From an uncultured Pelagibacteraceae bacterium (GTDB taxonomy: Bacteria; Pseudomonadota; Alphaproteobacteria; Pelagibacterales; Pelagibacteraceae): a stretch of 64,000 bases of DNA. This document shows positions 49,652 to 60,053 of this stretch, piece after piece (within the stretch, counting starts at the first letter, position 1; the number at the start of each line of letters is the position of its first letter). The DNA is taken from the NCBI GenBank assembly GCA_902563575.1, contig CACEXV010000002.1, forward strand, positions 1 through 64,000. The letters run 5' to 3'. Both the position numbers and the translations under genes were made by a program. The notes beneath the pieces were generated by a model. That model saw only the letters and a list, made by a program, of their open reading frames with translations. It was not told where the DNA came from and did not search any database.

Positions 49652-51486
49652 TTAATAGTTTGGAGCAAGGTAAAAAAATAATTAAAGACAAAATACCATT
49701 AATAACAAACAATCCTGGTGTTTATAAAATGATTAGTTCAAACGGAGAAATATTATATATTGGTAAAGCTAAGAATATTCCTAGTAGACTTAAAAGTTAT
49801 GTTACAGACTCAAATCTTCCAATAAGAACTGAGAGAATGCTATCTCTAACTCATAACCTTGAGACTACCACAACGAGTAACGAAAGCGAGGCTTTGCTTC
49901 TAGAGGCAAATTTAATAAAAAAACATAAACCACGTTTTAATATTCTTTTACGTGATGATAAATCTTTTCCCTACATTTATGTTGGTGAGAAAGATAAATG
50001 GCCTCAACTTACGAAGCTGAGAGGTAAAAAGTCGAAATCTGGATATTACTTTGGACCATTTGCGTCTGTAGGATCGGCGAATTGGACAATTAAGATTTTG
50101 CAGAAAATTTTTCTTTTAAGAGTTTGTGATGATACAGTTTTTAAAAATAGAGAGAGACCTTGTATACTGTATCAAATAAAAAGATGTTCGGCTCCTTGCG
50201 TTGGACATATAAACGAAAAAGACTATAAAGCATCAGTTACAGACGCTATAGATTTTATATCTGGAAAATCTAGGAGAATACAAAAAAATCTATCGAGAGA
50301 AATGGAAAAAGCGAGTAAAGATCTTGATTATGAAAAGGCTGCTATAGCCAGAGACAGAATAAAAGCTTTAACTCAAATACAAACTTCCCAAAAAATTAAT
50401 CAGACTAATTTAACTGAAGCTGACGTTATCAGTATCTACAAAGAGACAGGAAAAACATGTGTGCAAGTATTTTTTTTTAGAGCTAAGCAAAATTGGGGAA
50501 ATCAAGCATTTTACCCCAAGCATGATCCCGACGATGACTTAGGAGATATCTTAAGTTCTTTCATAACCCAATTCTACGAAAACAAGTCTATTCCAAGATT
50601 AATAATAACTAATTGTGAAATTAAAGACAAAAAACTTATTGAGAAAACATTTTCACAAAAAGATAATAAAGATGTAATTATCAAAGTTGCAAAGAATAAA
50701 AATGAGATAAATATTTCCAATCTTGCAGAAAAAAATGCCAAACAAGCTTTAAAACAAAAATTAATTCAATCAGATACTAATAATAATCTGATCGATGAAT
50801 TAGCATCTAAATTTAATCTTAATAACAGTATTGAGCTGATTGAGGTTTACGATAACAGCCATATACAAGGTACTGACTCGGTAGGATCTTTAATTTGTTT
50901 TGGCAATGAGGGTTTTGTTAAAAAAAGATACAGAAAATTTAACATTAAAGATGAAAAGATAAAAAATGATGACTATGGAATGATGAAAGAAGTACTCTTC
51001 AGAAGATTTTCGAAAGCTATTAAAGAAAAATCTGGCTCTCTGACGCTTCCAGATCTAATAATTATTGACGGTGGAAAAGGACAATATTCAGTTTCAAGAG
51101 AAGTTCTAAATGAATTAGGATTACATGACCTTCCGATCTTGGCGGTAGCTAAAGGAAAAAAAAGAAATGCAGGAGAAGAAAAAATTTATCATAGGGGTAA
51201 AGAATATGTTCTGAGTAGGAATAATCCTTTATTATTCTTCATACAAAGATTGAGAGATGAAGCGCACAGATTTGCCATAAGCACTCATAGAGCAAAAAGA
51301 AAGAAAAATCTCAGCAGATCTTTGCTTGACCAAATACAAGGTATTGGCAAACAAAGAAAAAGAGCTTTATTAAATCATTTTGGATCTGCTAGATCGGTCG
51401 AGTCAGCAAGTTTGGATGATCTTAAGTCTGTTGAGGGAATCGAAGACAGTATTGCAAAAAAGATATATAATTATTTTCACGAGTAA
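49648..51486 (+). CDS. uvrC: Excinuclease ABC subunit C
   Basis: [72 protein letters not shown]-terminal HhH. Confidence 0.97.
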   Translation: MINSLEQGKKIIKDKIPLITNNPGVYKMISSNGEILYIGKAKNIPSRLKSYVTDSNLPIRTERMLSLTHNLETTTTSNESEALLLEANLIKKHKPRFNILLRDDKSFPYIYVGEKDKWPQLTKLRGKKSKSGYYFGPFASVGSANWTIKILQKIFLLRVCDDTVFKNRERPCILYQIKRCSAPCVGHINEKDYKASVTDAIDFISGKSRRIQKNLSREMEKASKDLDYEKAAIARDRIKALTQIQTSQKINQTNLTEADVISIYKETGKTCVQVFFFRAKQNWGNQAFYPKHDPDDDLGDILSSFITQFYENKSIPRLIITNCEIKDKKLIEKTFSQKDNKDVIIKVAKNKNEINISNLAEKNAKQALKQKLIQSDTNNNLIDELASKFNLNNSIELIEVYDNSHIQGTDSVGSLICFGNEGFVKKRYRKFNIKDEKIKNDDYGMMKEVLFRRFSKAIKEKSGSLTLPDLIIIDGGKGQYSVSREVLNELGLHDLPILAVAKGKKRNAGEEKIYHRGKEYVLSRNNPLLFFIQRLRDEAHRFAISTHRAKRKKNLSRSLLDQIQGIGKQRKRALLNHFGSARSVESASLDDLKSVEGIEDSIAKKIYNYFHE

Positions 51487-51490
51487 AACT

Positions 51491-52075
51491 ATGAAAATTA
51501 AAATACCAAATATACTCACAATTGGAAGAATTATAATTGTTCCTATTTTTGTATTTACATTTTTTTTACCGGGTTTTTTTGGAGATTTAATCCCTTTTTT
51601 TTTATTTGTAATTGCAAGCTTTACAGATTTTTTGGATGGTTTACTAGCTAGGCTTTATAAAGAAGAATCAAAATTAGGGGAACTTTTAGACCCAATAGCT
51701 GATAAGATTTTAATAGCAGCAGCTTTAATATTGCTTGTGATGAATGGTACTATAAAAAATTACGAAGTTATTGCCGCTATAATTATTCTAACAAGAGAAA
51801 TATTAATATCCGGTTTAAGAGAATTTTTAGCTAATGTGAGTGTAAAAATGCCTGTCTCTAGCCTTGCTAAAGTAAAAACATTTACTCAAATACTCGCAAT
51901 TTCAATTTTATTAACTGGAGAGAGTGGAAATAAATTAATTAACTTCGAGGATTATAATGCACAAACTATTGGCATAATACTATTGTGGTTCTCAGCTTTT
52001 TTAACTCTTTACACCGGATATGACTATTTAGTTAAAGGTATTGACCATGCTTTAAATGAAGACAGAGATAAATAA
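51491..52075 (+). CDS. pgsA: CDP-diacylglycerol--glycerol-3-phosphate 3-phosphatidyltransferase
   Basis: MKIKIPNILTIGRIIIVPIFV and the CDP-alcohol phosphotransferase motif in TDFLDGLLARLYKEESKLGELLDPIADK. ATG at 51491 preferred. Confidence 0.93.
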   Translation: MKIKIPNILTIGRIIIVPIFVFTFFLPGFFGDLIPFFLFVIASFTDFLDGLLARLYKEESKLGELLDPIADKILIAAALILLVMNGTIKNYEVIAAIIILTREILISGLREFLANVSVKMPVSSLAKVKTFTQILAISILLTGESGNKLINFEDYNAQTIGIILLWFSAFLTLYTGYDYLVKGIDHALNEDRDK

Positions 52076-52822
52076 ATGCAATTAAGTGAAGAAAATAAAA
52101 GAGAAATTAAATTTCACGATGAGCTTCAAAGTAAAGATAAGGCCAGATTTGAAAATAGATTTTATAAAGCTTTGGCGAACATGTTTTCTGATTTCGACAG
52201 TCAGATAGAGCAAAATTGTAAAAATAAAAAAATATTAGATTTTGGGTGTGGAATTGGTAACAATTTGGAAAAAGTATTAAAGTATAGTCCAAAAGAAATT
52301 ACTGCAGTAGATATTTCTAAAGTATCTTTGGAAAAAGCAAAAAGAACAATTGGAATTGACAAATCAAAAAATATTAATTTTGTTAATGATAATTGTGAAA
52401 AACTTTCTTTTGTCTCTGGTAGCTTTGAGGTAGTTTATGGTTCTGGCATCCTTCATCATCTAAAATATGAATTGGCTTTAAAGGAAATCTCAAGAGTTTT
52501 AACAAACAATGGAAAGATAATATTTATTGAACCACTCGGCACAAACCCTGTAATAAATTTTTACAGACGTTTAACCCCAAAATCTAGATCTGTTGATGAA
52601 CATCCATTTCTAGAAACTGATTTTTTAAACTTTGAAGCTTACTTTAAAGATGTTAAATTAAAATACTACGGATTTTTGACACTTATTTTTTTCCTCTTTT
52701 ACAAAGACCCAAAAAATTCTTTAATTTTCCACTTTTTATCAAACTTAGATCAAAAACTATTTAAATATAAAATTTTTCAAAAATTTGCTTGGTCAGTGTT
52801 AATTACTGGTAACAAAAATTAA
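52076..52822 (+). CDS. Class I SAM-dependent methyltransferase
   Basis: ILDFGCGIGNNLEKVL (motif I), VYGSGILHHLKY, EISRVLTNNGKIIFIEP. Confidence 0.82.
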   Translation: MQLSEENKREIKFHDELQSKDKARFENRFYKALANMFSDFDSQIEQNCKNKKILDFGCGIGNNLEKVLKYSPKEITAVDISKVSLEKAKRTIGIDKSKNINFVNDNCEKLSFVSGSFEVVYGSGILHHLKYELALKEISRVLTNNGKIIFIEPLGTNPVINFYRRLTPKSRSVDEHPFLETDFLNFEAYFKDVKLKYYGFLTLIFFLFYKDPKNSLIFHFLSNLDQKLFKYKIFQKFAWSVLITGNKN

Positions 52823-53706
52823 GCTGCTGTTTTTTTTCTTACTAGACTTTGATAACTATTACTCAAGTCTTTTATAGTTTCGCAAACAACAAATTTATAA
52901 TTTCCAATAAGAGAAACTGGAGTAAGTTCAGCTGCAGTACCAGTTAAAAAGCATCCTGTAAAATCTTTCATCTCTTCGGGTTTAATTTTTCTTTCGATAA
53001 CTTTGATATTCTTGGACTTAGCAATCTTAATAATTTCTCTTCTCGTAATTCCATCTAAAAAAGAATCTGGTATTGGTGTATGCAGTTCGCCATTTTTAGT
53101 TTTAAAAAAAATATTTGCACCTGTTGCTTCAGCAATATTTTCCTCGTGATCTAACATTAATGAGTCCGAATACCCTTGGCTCTCTGCTTCATGTTTGGAT
53201 AAAGTGCAAATCATATATAACCCCGAAGCTTTGGTGTCCCATGGAACCGAATTCGGCGACGGTCTCCTCCAAGAAGAAATATTTAGCTTAATGCCTTCAA
53301 TTTTTAACTTTGGATCAAAATAAGATCCCCACTCCCATGCAGCTATAGCTAAATGAGTTTTATTTTTTTGTGCTGAGATAGCCATCATCTCGCTTCCTCT
53401 CCATATCACTGGTCTAACGTAACCATTTTGCACTGACTGAACATTTACAATTTTTCTGCAAAAACTGTTTATTTCTTCTAAAGAGTAAGGAACTTTAATA
53501 CCCATTCTTTTCGCTGAATAAAGCAACCGCTCATTATGTTCTCTCAATCTAAAAATTTCTCCATCATAAACTCTCTCACCCTCAAAAACGCAGCTAGCGT
53601 AGTGCAGCCCGTGGTTTAAAACGTGAATTTTTGCATTGCCCCAATCAACTAGGTCGCCATTAAACCATATTTTTCCAGATCTTTTATCGTAAGGAACAGT
53701 ATCCAT
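52819..53706 (-). CDS. ilvE: Branched-chain amino acid aminotransferase
   Basis: GKIWFNGDLVDW, HVLNHGLHYASCVFEGERVY, AEATGANIFFKTKNGELHTP, LDGITRREII. ATG at 53706 preferred. Confidence 0.93.
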   Translation of the reverse strand: MDTVPYDKRSGKIWFNGDLVDWGNAKIHVLNHGLHYASCVFEGERVYDGEIFRLREHNERLLYSAKRMGIKVPYSLEEINSFCRKIVNVQSVQNGYVRPVIWRGSEMMAISAQKNKTHLAIAAWEWGSYFDPKLKIEGIKLNISSWRRPSPNSVPWDTKASGLYMICTLSKHEAESQGYSDSLMLDHEENIAEATGANIFFKTKNGELHTPIPDSFLDGITRREIIKIAKSKNIKVIERKIKPEEMKDFTGCFLTGTAAELTPVSLIGNYKFVVCETIKDLSNSYQSLVRKKTAA

Positions 53707-53748
53707 TAATTTAATATAACTTTTTTTTTTATTTAAAAAAGTATATTT

Positions 53749-53772
53749 GTTATAGTGATAAGTCAACATAAC
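53749..53772. promoter_or_regulatory. Near-palindrome GTTATAGTGA-TAAG-TCAACATAAC, candidate MarR operator
   Basis: 10-4-10 inverted repeat with 8/10 matching arm positions, ending 8 bp before the marR ATG. Confidence 0.5.
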
Positions 53773-53780
53773 TGACCAAT

Positions 53781-54221
53781 ATGAAAAATTTACTTTATCT
53801 AAAAGATGAACAAATAAAAGAGTTTATACAGCTATTGTTTTATGCCTACAGGGAAACTTTCTCTGACCCTAAGGAGATACTGTCTAAAAATTACTTTGGA
53901 CCCGCTCATCTAAGGGCTTTAAATCTAATAGAGAGTAACCCTGGCATTAGCTTGAGTGAATTAATTTATAAGTTAAAAGTAACAAAACAAAGTTTAAATA
54001 GAGTTTTGCGTGACTTAATAAAATCAAAAATGATTAAGCAAATAAAAGACGAAACTGATACTAGAAAAAAAAAATTATATCTTGATGTTGAGGGCAAAAT
54101 ATTTTTTGACTCGGTATATGACAAACAAAAAAAAAGGATTTTCAATGCATTAAAGAGTTCCAATTCGGACTCGGTTATTAAGTTTAAAGAGGTTTTAAAA
54201 AAAATTATTAATGGAAAATAA
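53781..54221 (+). CDS. MarR-family transcriptional regulator (PetP-like)
   Basis: LRALNLIESNPGISLSELIYKLKVTKQSLNRVLRDLIKSKMIKQ winged helix; directly upstream of an OmpR-type regulator. Confidence 0.85.
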   Translation: MKNLLYLKDEQIKEFIQLLFYAYRETFSDPKEILSKNYFGPAHLRALNLIESNPGISLSELIYKLKVTKQSLNRVLRDLIKSKMIKQIKDETDTRKKKLYLDVEGKIFFDSVYDKQKKRIFNALKSSNSDSVIKFKEVLKKIINGK

Positions 54222-54885
54222 ACCACATATATTAGTTGTAGATGACGATGATAAAATAAGAAATCTACTTAAAGAATTTTTGAATACTCACGAATTCTAT
54301 GTAACAACGGCATCAGATGCAGAAGATGCAGAGAAAAAAATGGGTCATTTCAAATACGAAATATTAGTTTTAGATGTCATGATGCCAGGTATTGACGGTT
54401 ATCAACTTACTAAAAATATCAAAAAGAAATCAAAAGTTCCGATTATCTTATTAACGGCTAAAGGAGAGGTAGAAAACAGAATAAAGGGCCTAGAGTTAGG
54501 TGCGGATGATTACCTTGGTAAACCATTTGAGCCTAAAGAATTATTGCTAAGAATTAAAAATATTATTAATAAAAATAAAAAGATCAGTGTTAACATTACT
54601 CATAAAGTTGGCTCTGCAGATATAGATTTGAATAAAATGTTTATCAAATTACTAAATAAAACGAAAAAAATTAACGCAAGTGAAAAAAAGGTTCTGGTTG
54701 AAATGTTAGCAAATCCTGGAAAAACATTTTCGAGACAACAGATTGCAAATATTTCAGGAATATCTCAAGAGAGATCAATAGACGTTATGATTACTAGATT
54801 AAGGCAAAAAATTGAAATCGAGCCTAACAAACCTAAATTTTTACAAACTATAAGGGGTGAGGGATATGTTCTCTGGATTAAATAG
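54211..54885 (+). CDS. OmpR-family response regulator (PetR-like)
   Basis: ILVVDDDDKIRNLL, LVLDVMMPGIDG, LLTAKGE, GADDYLGKPFEPKEL, winged-helix RSIDVMITRLRQKIE. Confidence 0.93.
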   Translation: MENKPHILVVDDDDKIRNLLKEFLNTHEFYVTTASDAEDAEKKMGHFKYEILVLDVMMPGIDGYQLTKNIKKKSKVPIILLTAKGEVENRIKGLELGADDYLGKPFEPKELLLRIKNIINKNKKISVNITHKVGSADIDLNKMFIKLLNKTKKINASEKKVLVEMLANPGKTFSRQQIANISGISQERSIDVMITRLRQKIEIEPNKPKFLQTIRGEGYVLWIK

Positions 54886-56185
54886 ATTGATTAAATTCCT
54901 GTTGCCTAAAAGACTTTTTTATAGGTCATTAATTATTGTTGCTGCACCAACAATAATTTTACAATTAATAGTTACTGTTGTTTTCTTTGACAGTATATGG
55001 ATAAAAGCAAATAAGGGTATGACTAGATCACTTGTATCAGAATTAAAAACACTAACAGATGTTTATAAAAATAATAATGAAACTCAAATAAAATTTATAA
55101 CAGAAACTTATAAAAAAAATTTTGATTACGTAATTAATGTATTAGATGAAGAGATAAGTTTAGGCAATTTTGAGAGAAAATATAGTCCGATGGATAGATC
55201 TTTAAGAAGGGAATTAAAGTCAACTTTTGGTAGTGAAAATTATTGGTTTAATACAATAAGTTATCTCGATGTTGTTGAAGTAAAAATTAGATCTGGGGAT
55301 AGAGTATTACAATTTTTTTTTCCAAAAGAAAAAATTGCGACTTCCTCTGTGCGGCTGTTTATTTTATGGATAACTTTGCCATCAATTTTATTAATAACAA
55401 TTGCTATAATTTTTCTAAAAAATCAAACAAAACCAATAGTCAATTTATCTAAGGCTGCTGAGAGATTTGGAAAAGGGGAATATATAAATGAATTTCATGC
55501 TTCCGGTGCTTCTGAGATAAGAAAAGCATCATATGAGTTTGACAGAATGGTCAAAAGAATTAACAGACATTTAAATCAGAGGTCTGAGATGCTTTCAGGA
55601 ATTAGTCACGATTTAAGGACACCTTTAACCCGTTTAAAACTACAATTGGCAATGATTAAAGATGAAAAACTATCGAAAAAAATGTCTGAGGATATAGATG
55701 AGATGGAAAAAATGTTAAACGATTACCTTCAATTTGCAAAAACTCAAACAAAAGAAGATTTCGCTAAAGTTAATCTGATTGATCTAATAAAAGGAATAGT
55801 AAAAATTTCTAGTACAAACAATATTCAATTTGATTATAAAGACAGTATATTTATAAATGGAAGGGAAAATGCTTTAAAAAGATGTTTTCAAAACATACTA
55901 GAAAATGCTCTTACATATGGGGAAAAAGTTAAGATTAGTTTAAAAGAAACTTCCAACAGAGTCGCTATCACTATTGAGGATGATGGTCCTGGAATTCCTT
56001 CTGAACAATTTAAAAATGTTTTTAAACCTTTTCACAGGTTAGATAAAAGTAGAAGTATGAATAAAAAAGGCGTAGGTTTAGGCCTTGCAATAGTTGAGGA
56101 TATTGTAAATTCACATGGTGGAAACATACAGTTATCAAAAAGCCAACTTGGTGGTTTATTATTTAAAGTATCACTTCCTTCTTGA
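54857..56185 (+). CDS. EnvZ-like sensor histidine kinase
   Basis: Two TMs, HAMP, MLSGISHDLRTPLTRLKLQL (H box), N box ENALTYG, DDGPGIP, GVGLGLAIVEDIVNSHGG. Confidence 0.93.
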   Translation: MRDMFSGLNRLIKFLLPKRLFYRSLIIVAAPTIILQLIVTVVFFDSIWIKANKGMTRSLVSELKTLTDVYKNNNETQIKFITETYKKNFDYVINVLDEEISLGNFERKYSPMDRSLRRELKSTFGSENYWFNTISYLDVVEVKIRSGDRVLQFFFPKEKIATSSVRLFILWITLPSILLITIAIIFLKNQTKPIVNLSKAAERFGKGEYINEFHASGASEIRKASYEFDRMVKRINRHLNQRSEMLSGISHDLRTPLTRLKLQLAMIKDEKLSKKMSEDIDEMEKMLNDYLQFAKTQTKEDFAKVNLIDLIKGIVKISSTNNIQFDYKDSIFINGRENALKRCFQNILENALTYGEKVKISLKETSNRVAITIEDDGPGIPSEQFKNVFKPFHRLDKSRSMNKKGVGLGLAIVEDIVNSHGGNIQLSKSQLGGLLFKVSLPS

Positions 56186-56407
56186 TTTTGTTTTTTTCTT
56201 TAAATTTTTTATTATCTTTTCTTGTTTCTCTACTAATCTCTTAAGTTGAATAAAATCTTCCTTTCTTACCAATTGTAAATCATTTATTATTTTTTCCTTT
56301 TTAAATTTTAAATTCGTAATAATCTCTTTTTTTAAATCATCTGAGCTTAAAATCCCATTTTCAATAAAATCAGATATAAGTTTCATTATTTTTTGATAGT
56401 TTTGCAT
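56171..56407 (-). CDS. ubiK: UbiK/BMFP (YqiC) family accessory protein
   Basis: 78-aa coiled coil with the VRKEDFIQLKRLVEKQEKIIKNLKKK pattern typical of BMFP proteins. Confidence 0.7.
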   Translation of the reverse strand: MQNYQKIMKLISDFIENGILSSDDLKKEIITNLKFKKEKIINDLQLVRKEDFIQLKRLVEKQEKIIKNLKKKTKSRRK

Positions 56408-56451
56408 ATATTAGCTAATAAAAGATTATCAGTTATGTTATAAAATCTCAA

Positions 56452-57246
56452 ATGTATACACACAATTTAGACCCGGTTTTATTCAGCATTTACTTCCTAG
56501 ATATCCGTTGGTACTCATTAGCTTATATAGCAGGTATAACATTAGGTTGGTGGTATGCCAAAAAAATATGTTCGTTTTTATACAAAAGTAAAAATGTTCC
56601 AATTAACGGTGAAGAGTTTGATAATCTTATTTCTTATTTAATCGCAGGAATTATTGTTGGTGGAAGAATAGGTTATGTAATATTTTATAATCCTGGATTT
56701 TATTTATTCAATCCCATAGAAATATTGAAAATTTGGGAAGGTGGCTTATCTTTTCATGGAGGTTTAATAGGAATAACAATATCAGTTATTATTTTTTCAA
56801 GAAAAAATAATCTGAATACTTTAATGTATTTAGATGTAATAGCTTGTGTTGCACCAATAGGTTTATTCTTAGGAAGAATCGCTAATTTTATTAATAGTGA
56901 ATTGATCGGTAAACCAACACAATTTTTTCTAAACGTAATTTTTCCAAAGATTGATGAATTGCCAAGACATCCTTCTCAAATTTATGAAGCTCTTTTAGAG
57001 GGTGTAATTCTATTTTTTATTTTAAATTTTTTGATCTATAGAAAAAATTATGAGATAGGTATAATATCATCTTACTTTCTGATGTTTTATGGTTTATTTA
57101 GAATAATCTCAGAATTTTTTAGAGAGCCTGACGCTCATATAGGTTATTTATTTTATAGTATCTCAATGGGCACAGTTTTAAGCATGTGCATGATGATTGT
57201 AGGTCTTGGCTTATACAAGAAAGTCAAAAATGGATATAAAAAGTAA
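56452..57246 (+). CDS. lgt: Phosphatidylglycerol--prolipoprotein diacylglyceryl transferase
   Basis: IRWYSLAYIAGI, GGRIGYVIFYN, WEGGLSFHGGLIG, GRIANFINSELIG, RHPSQIYEALLEG. Confidence 0.96.
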   Translation: MYTHNLDPVLFSIYFLDIRWYSLAYIAGITLGWWYAKKICSFLYKSKNVPINGEEFDNLISYLIAGIIVGGRIGYVIFYNPGFYLFNPIEILKIWEGGLSFHGGLIGITISVIIFSRKNNLNTLMYLDVIACVAPIGLFLGRIANFINSELIGKPTQFFLNVIFPKIDELPRHPSQIYEALLEGVILFFILNFLIYRKNYEIGIISSYFLMFYGLFRIISEFFREPDAHIGYLFYSISMGTVLSMCMMIVGLGLYKKVKNGYKK

Positions 57247-58261
57247 AATTTTTTATAAGAAATATCTTCCAATTGATGAGTTTGTGGAAAAAATCTTATA
57301 CGATCCACAAAATGGTTATTATGTCAAACGTAACCCTTTTAATAAACAAGGTGATTATATTACAAGTCCTAACATCTCTCCTATTTTTAGTGAAATAGTT
57401 TCAATATGGATAGTTTCTCTTTGGAACAAATTCGGTAAGCCGAAGAAAATTAATATTGTAGAGCTAGGGCCAGGAAATGGTGAGATGACAAGAATATTAT
57501 CAAGAAGTTTAAAAAAATTTTTAAAAATAAATTCATTTGAAATATTCTTGTACGAAAAAAGTATTTCTTTAGTAAATCTACAAAAAAAAAGAATTAAAGA
57601 TCCATGTGTTAAATGGATAAACAATTTTAACAAGATAAAGAGCGGACCAGTAATATTTATAGGTAATGAATTTTTTGATGCAATTCCAGTCAAACAATTT
57701 CAGAAGAGAGATGATGTTATAAAAGAAAAAAATTTATTTTTAGAGGCTAACAAAATAAAAAATAGATATCTCAAAATTTCAAAAAATTTAGAGAGATATC
57801 TTAATAAATTTAAAACTATTAATTCGAATAAGTTTTTTGAGTTTCCTCTCAAAGGTTTAAAAATTATGGACGTTATTATAAAGGTAATTAAAAGATTTAA
57901 TGGAGCAATTTTGTTAATTGATTATGGTTACACTATTAAATCAGAAAAAAGCAGCTTACAATCTGTCAAAAATCATAAATATAACAAATTATTTAGTAAT
58001 CTTGGTGACGCTGATATATCTTCGCTAGTAAATTTTAAATTATTAGAGGAATATTTTAATTCTAAAAAACTAAAAGTTAATAACATAATTGGTCAGGGAA
58101 AATTTTTAAAAACTCTTGGTATTATTGAGAGAGCTGATATCTTAAGTAAAAATATGAATTTTAAAGATAAGGCAGATTTGTATTATAGGGTAAAAAGACT
58201 TATTCATCCTAAGGAGATGGGAAGCTTATTTAAAGTAATTCAAGCTTTTAGTCATAAATGA
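57230..58261 (+). CDS. MidA/NDUFAF7-family SAM-dependent methyltransferase
   Basis: ILYDPQNGYYVKRNPFNKQGDYITSPNISPIFSEI, IVELGPGNGEM, IGNEFFDAIPVKQF, LIDYGY. Confidence 0.9.
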   Translation: MDIKSKIFYKKYLPIDEFVEKILYDPQNGYYVKRNPFNKQGDYITSPNISPIFSEIVSIWIVSLWNKFGKPKKINIVELGPGNGEMTRILSRSLKKFLKINSFEIFLYEKSISLVNLQKKRIKDPCVKWINNFNKIKSGPVIFIGNEFFDAIPVKQFQKRDDVIKEKNLFLEANKIKNRYLKISKNLERYLNKFKTINSNKFFEFPLKGLKIMDVIIKVIKRFNGAILLIDYGYTIKSEKSSLQSVKNHKYNKLFSNLGDADISSLVNFKLLEEYFNSKKLKVNNIIGQGKFLKTLGIIERADILSKNMNFKDKADLYYRVKRLIHPKEMGSLFKVIQAFSHK

Positions 58262-58281
58262 AATACCTGAACTTAAATTAA

Positions 58282-59031
58282 ATGTATTTTTCCAAAAAAT
58301 TGAGAGGTGTTAAACATTGTTTTTTTTCTAGGAAAAATGGTATCTCAAAAGGTGTTTATAAAAGTTTAAATTGCGGTCCAGGATCCAAAGATAAAAAAAA
58401 GAACATAAAAAAAAACCTTAACAAAATATCGAAATTTTTAAATATTAAATCAAGGTATTTAAAATTAATGCATCAAGAACATAGCTCAAGAATTATTCAA
58501 ATAAATGCGAAGAATATTACAAAAAAAAAATTTTATTCTGATGCACTAATAACAAAATTAAACAAAGTTGGACTTGGAGTATTAACAGCTGATTGTGTTC
58601 CAATTTTACTTTACGACAAACCTAACCAGATTATTAGTTGTATACATGCTGGTTGGAAAGGAGCATTTAAAGATATAATTAAAAAAACAGTTATAAAAAT
58701 AAAAAAAACAAGTATAAAAAAAAATGATATTTCTGCAGCTGTGGGCCCGTGTATTGGGAGCAAAAATTATGAAGTTGATTTTAAATTCAAAATCAAGTTT
58801 TTAAAAAAATTCAAAAAATCTTCCAGTTGTTTTAATGAAAAAAAAGGAAGGTATTTTTTTGATCTCAGAAAATTTGTTAACCTAAAACTAAGAGAATCAG
58901 GAATAAAAAGAATTGATAATATTGCTTTAGATACTTTTAAAAATCACTCAAGCTTTTTTAGCTATAGAAGATCAAAACTAAGGGGTGAAAAAGACTACGG
59001 TAGATGCATATCTGTCATAAAATTAAATTAA
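58282..59031 (+). CDS. pgeF: PgeF/YfiH-family purine nucleoside phosphorylase / laccase-domain protein
   Basis: LMHQEHSSRI, TADCVPILLYDKPNQIISCIHAGWKGAFKDI, VGPCIGSKNYEV. Confidence 0.93.
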   Translation: MYFSKKLRGVKHCFFSRKNGISKGVYKSLNCGPGSKDKKKNIKKNLNKISKFLNIKSRYLKLMHQEHSSRIIQINAKNITKKKFYSDALITKLNKVGLGVLTADCVPILLYDKPNQIISCIHAGWKGAFKDIIKKTVIKIKKTSIKKNDISAAVGPCIGSKNYEVDFKFKIKFLKKFKKSSSCFNEKKGRYFFDLRKFVNLKLRESGIKRIDNIALDTFKNHSSFFSYRRSKLRGEKDYGRCISVIKLN

Positions 59032-59063
59032 TTGAAAAAAAATCAAAAAAATGTATATATAAT
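59032..59063 (+). promoter_or_regulatory. Candidate prs promoter (TTGAAA ... TATATA/TATAAT)
   Basis: TTGAAA at 59032-59037; overlapping TATATA (16-nt spacer) and TATAAT (20-nt spacer) only 8-12 nt upstream of the ATG at 59072. Confidence 0.4.
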
Positions 59064-59071
59064 ATTATTTC

Positions 59072-60004
59072 ATGAAAATTCTTTCTGGAACTAGTAACCT
59101 TAACCTGAGTAAGGATATCTCTAAATCATTAAAACTGAAATTAGTTAACACTAATATAAAGAGGTTCGCCGATGGTGAAATTTATATTGAGATAAATGAG
59201 AACATCAGGGGTAACAGTGTTTTTGTTATTCAGTCAACTTCTAATCCGGCAAATGATAATCTAATGGAACTTTTATTAATAATTGATGCATTGAAAAGAT
59301 CCTCTGCTAAAAACATAACAGCTGTAATTCCTTATTTCGGCTATGCAAGACAGGATAGAAAGGTCGTTCCTAGAACTTCCATTTCTGCTAAAGTTGTAGC
59401 AAACCTACTTACAAATGCTGGAGCTAGCAGAATTTTAACTGTAGACCTACATGCTGGACAAATCCAAGGTTTTTTTGATATGCCAGTGGACAATCTATTT
59501 ACAACTCCTCTTTTTGCTAGATACATAAAAAAAAAATTAAAGAAAAAAAATTTGATTTGTGTTTCTCCAGATGTGGGAGGGGTTCAAAGAACAAGAGGGC
59601 TTGCAACAAAGATCGCTGCAGATCTAGCAATAATTGACAAAAGAAGACCGGCTCCTGGAAAATCGAGAGTGATGAACATCATTGGGGATGTTAAAGGAAA
59701 AACATGTATTATAGTCGATGACATAATAGACAGTGGAGGCACAATTGTTAATGCTGTAGCAGCTTTAAAAAAATCAGGTGCTGAAGATGTATATGTTTTT
59801 ACCACACATGGGGTTCTAAGCGGTGAGGCAGTTAAAAAGATACAATCTTCTAAAATTAAAAAACTTGTAATTACAGACAGTATAGATAATTCCAAAAAAA
59901 TTAAAAATCATAGTAAAATTGAAGTTTTATCCATATCTAACCTTATGGCAGAAGCAATTAAAAGAATATCCAATTCGACATCTGTGTCAGATTTGTTTAA
60001 TTAA
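59072..60004 (+). CDS. prs: Ribose-phosphate pyrophosphokinase
   Basis: RFADGEIYIEINENIRG, YFGYARQDRKVVPRTSISAK, DLHAGQIQGFF, VDDIIDSGGTI. Confidence 0.97.
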   Translation: MKILSGTSNLNLSKDISKSLKLKLVNTNIKRFADGEIYIEINENIRGNSVFVIQSTSNPANDNLMELLLIIDALKRSSAKNITAVIPYFGYARQDRKVVPRTSISAKVVANLLTNAGASRILTVDLHAGQIQGFFDMPVDNLFTTPLFARYIKKKLKKKNLICVSPDVGGVQRTRGLATKIAADLAIIDKRRPAPGKSRVMNIIGDVKGKTCIIVDDIIDSGGTIVNAVAALKKSGAEDVYVFTTHGVLSGEAVKKIQSSKIKKLVITDSIDNSKKIKNHSKIEVLSISNLMAEAIKRISNSTSVSDLFN

Positions 60005-60053
60005 CACTTGTTTTATTTTAAAAGTTGAGTTAAATACCCTTTCAAAATAAATT

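Noticed and set aside
51380-51491. N-terminal extension of the pgsA ORF
   Set aside because: Overlaps uvrC in another frame; the conserved PgsA N terminus begins at ATG 51491.
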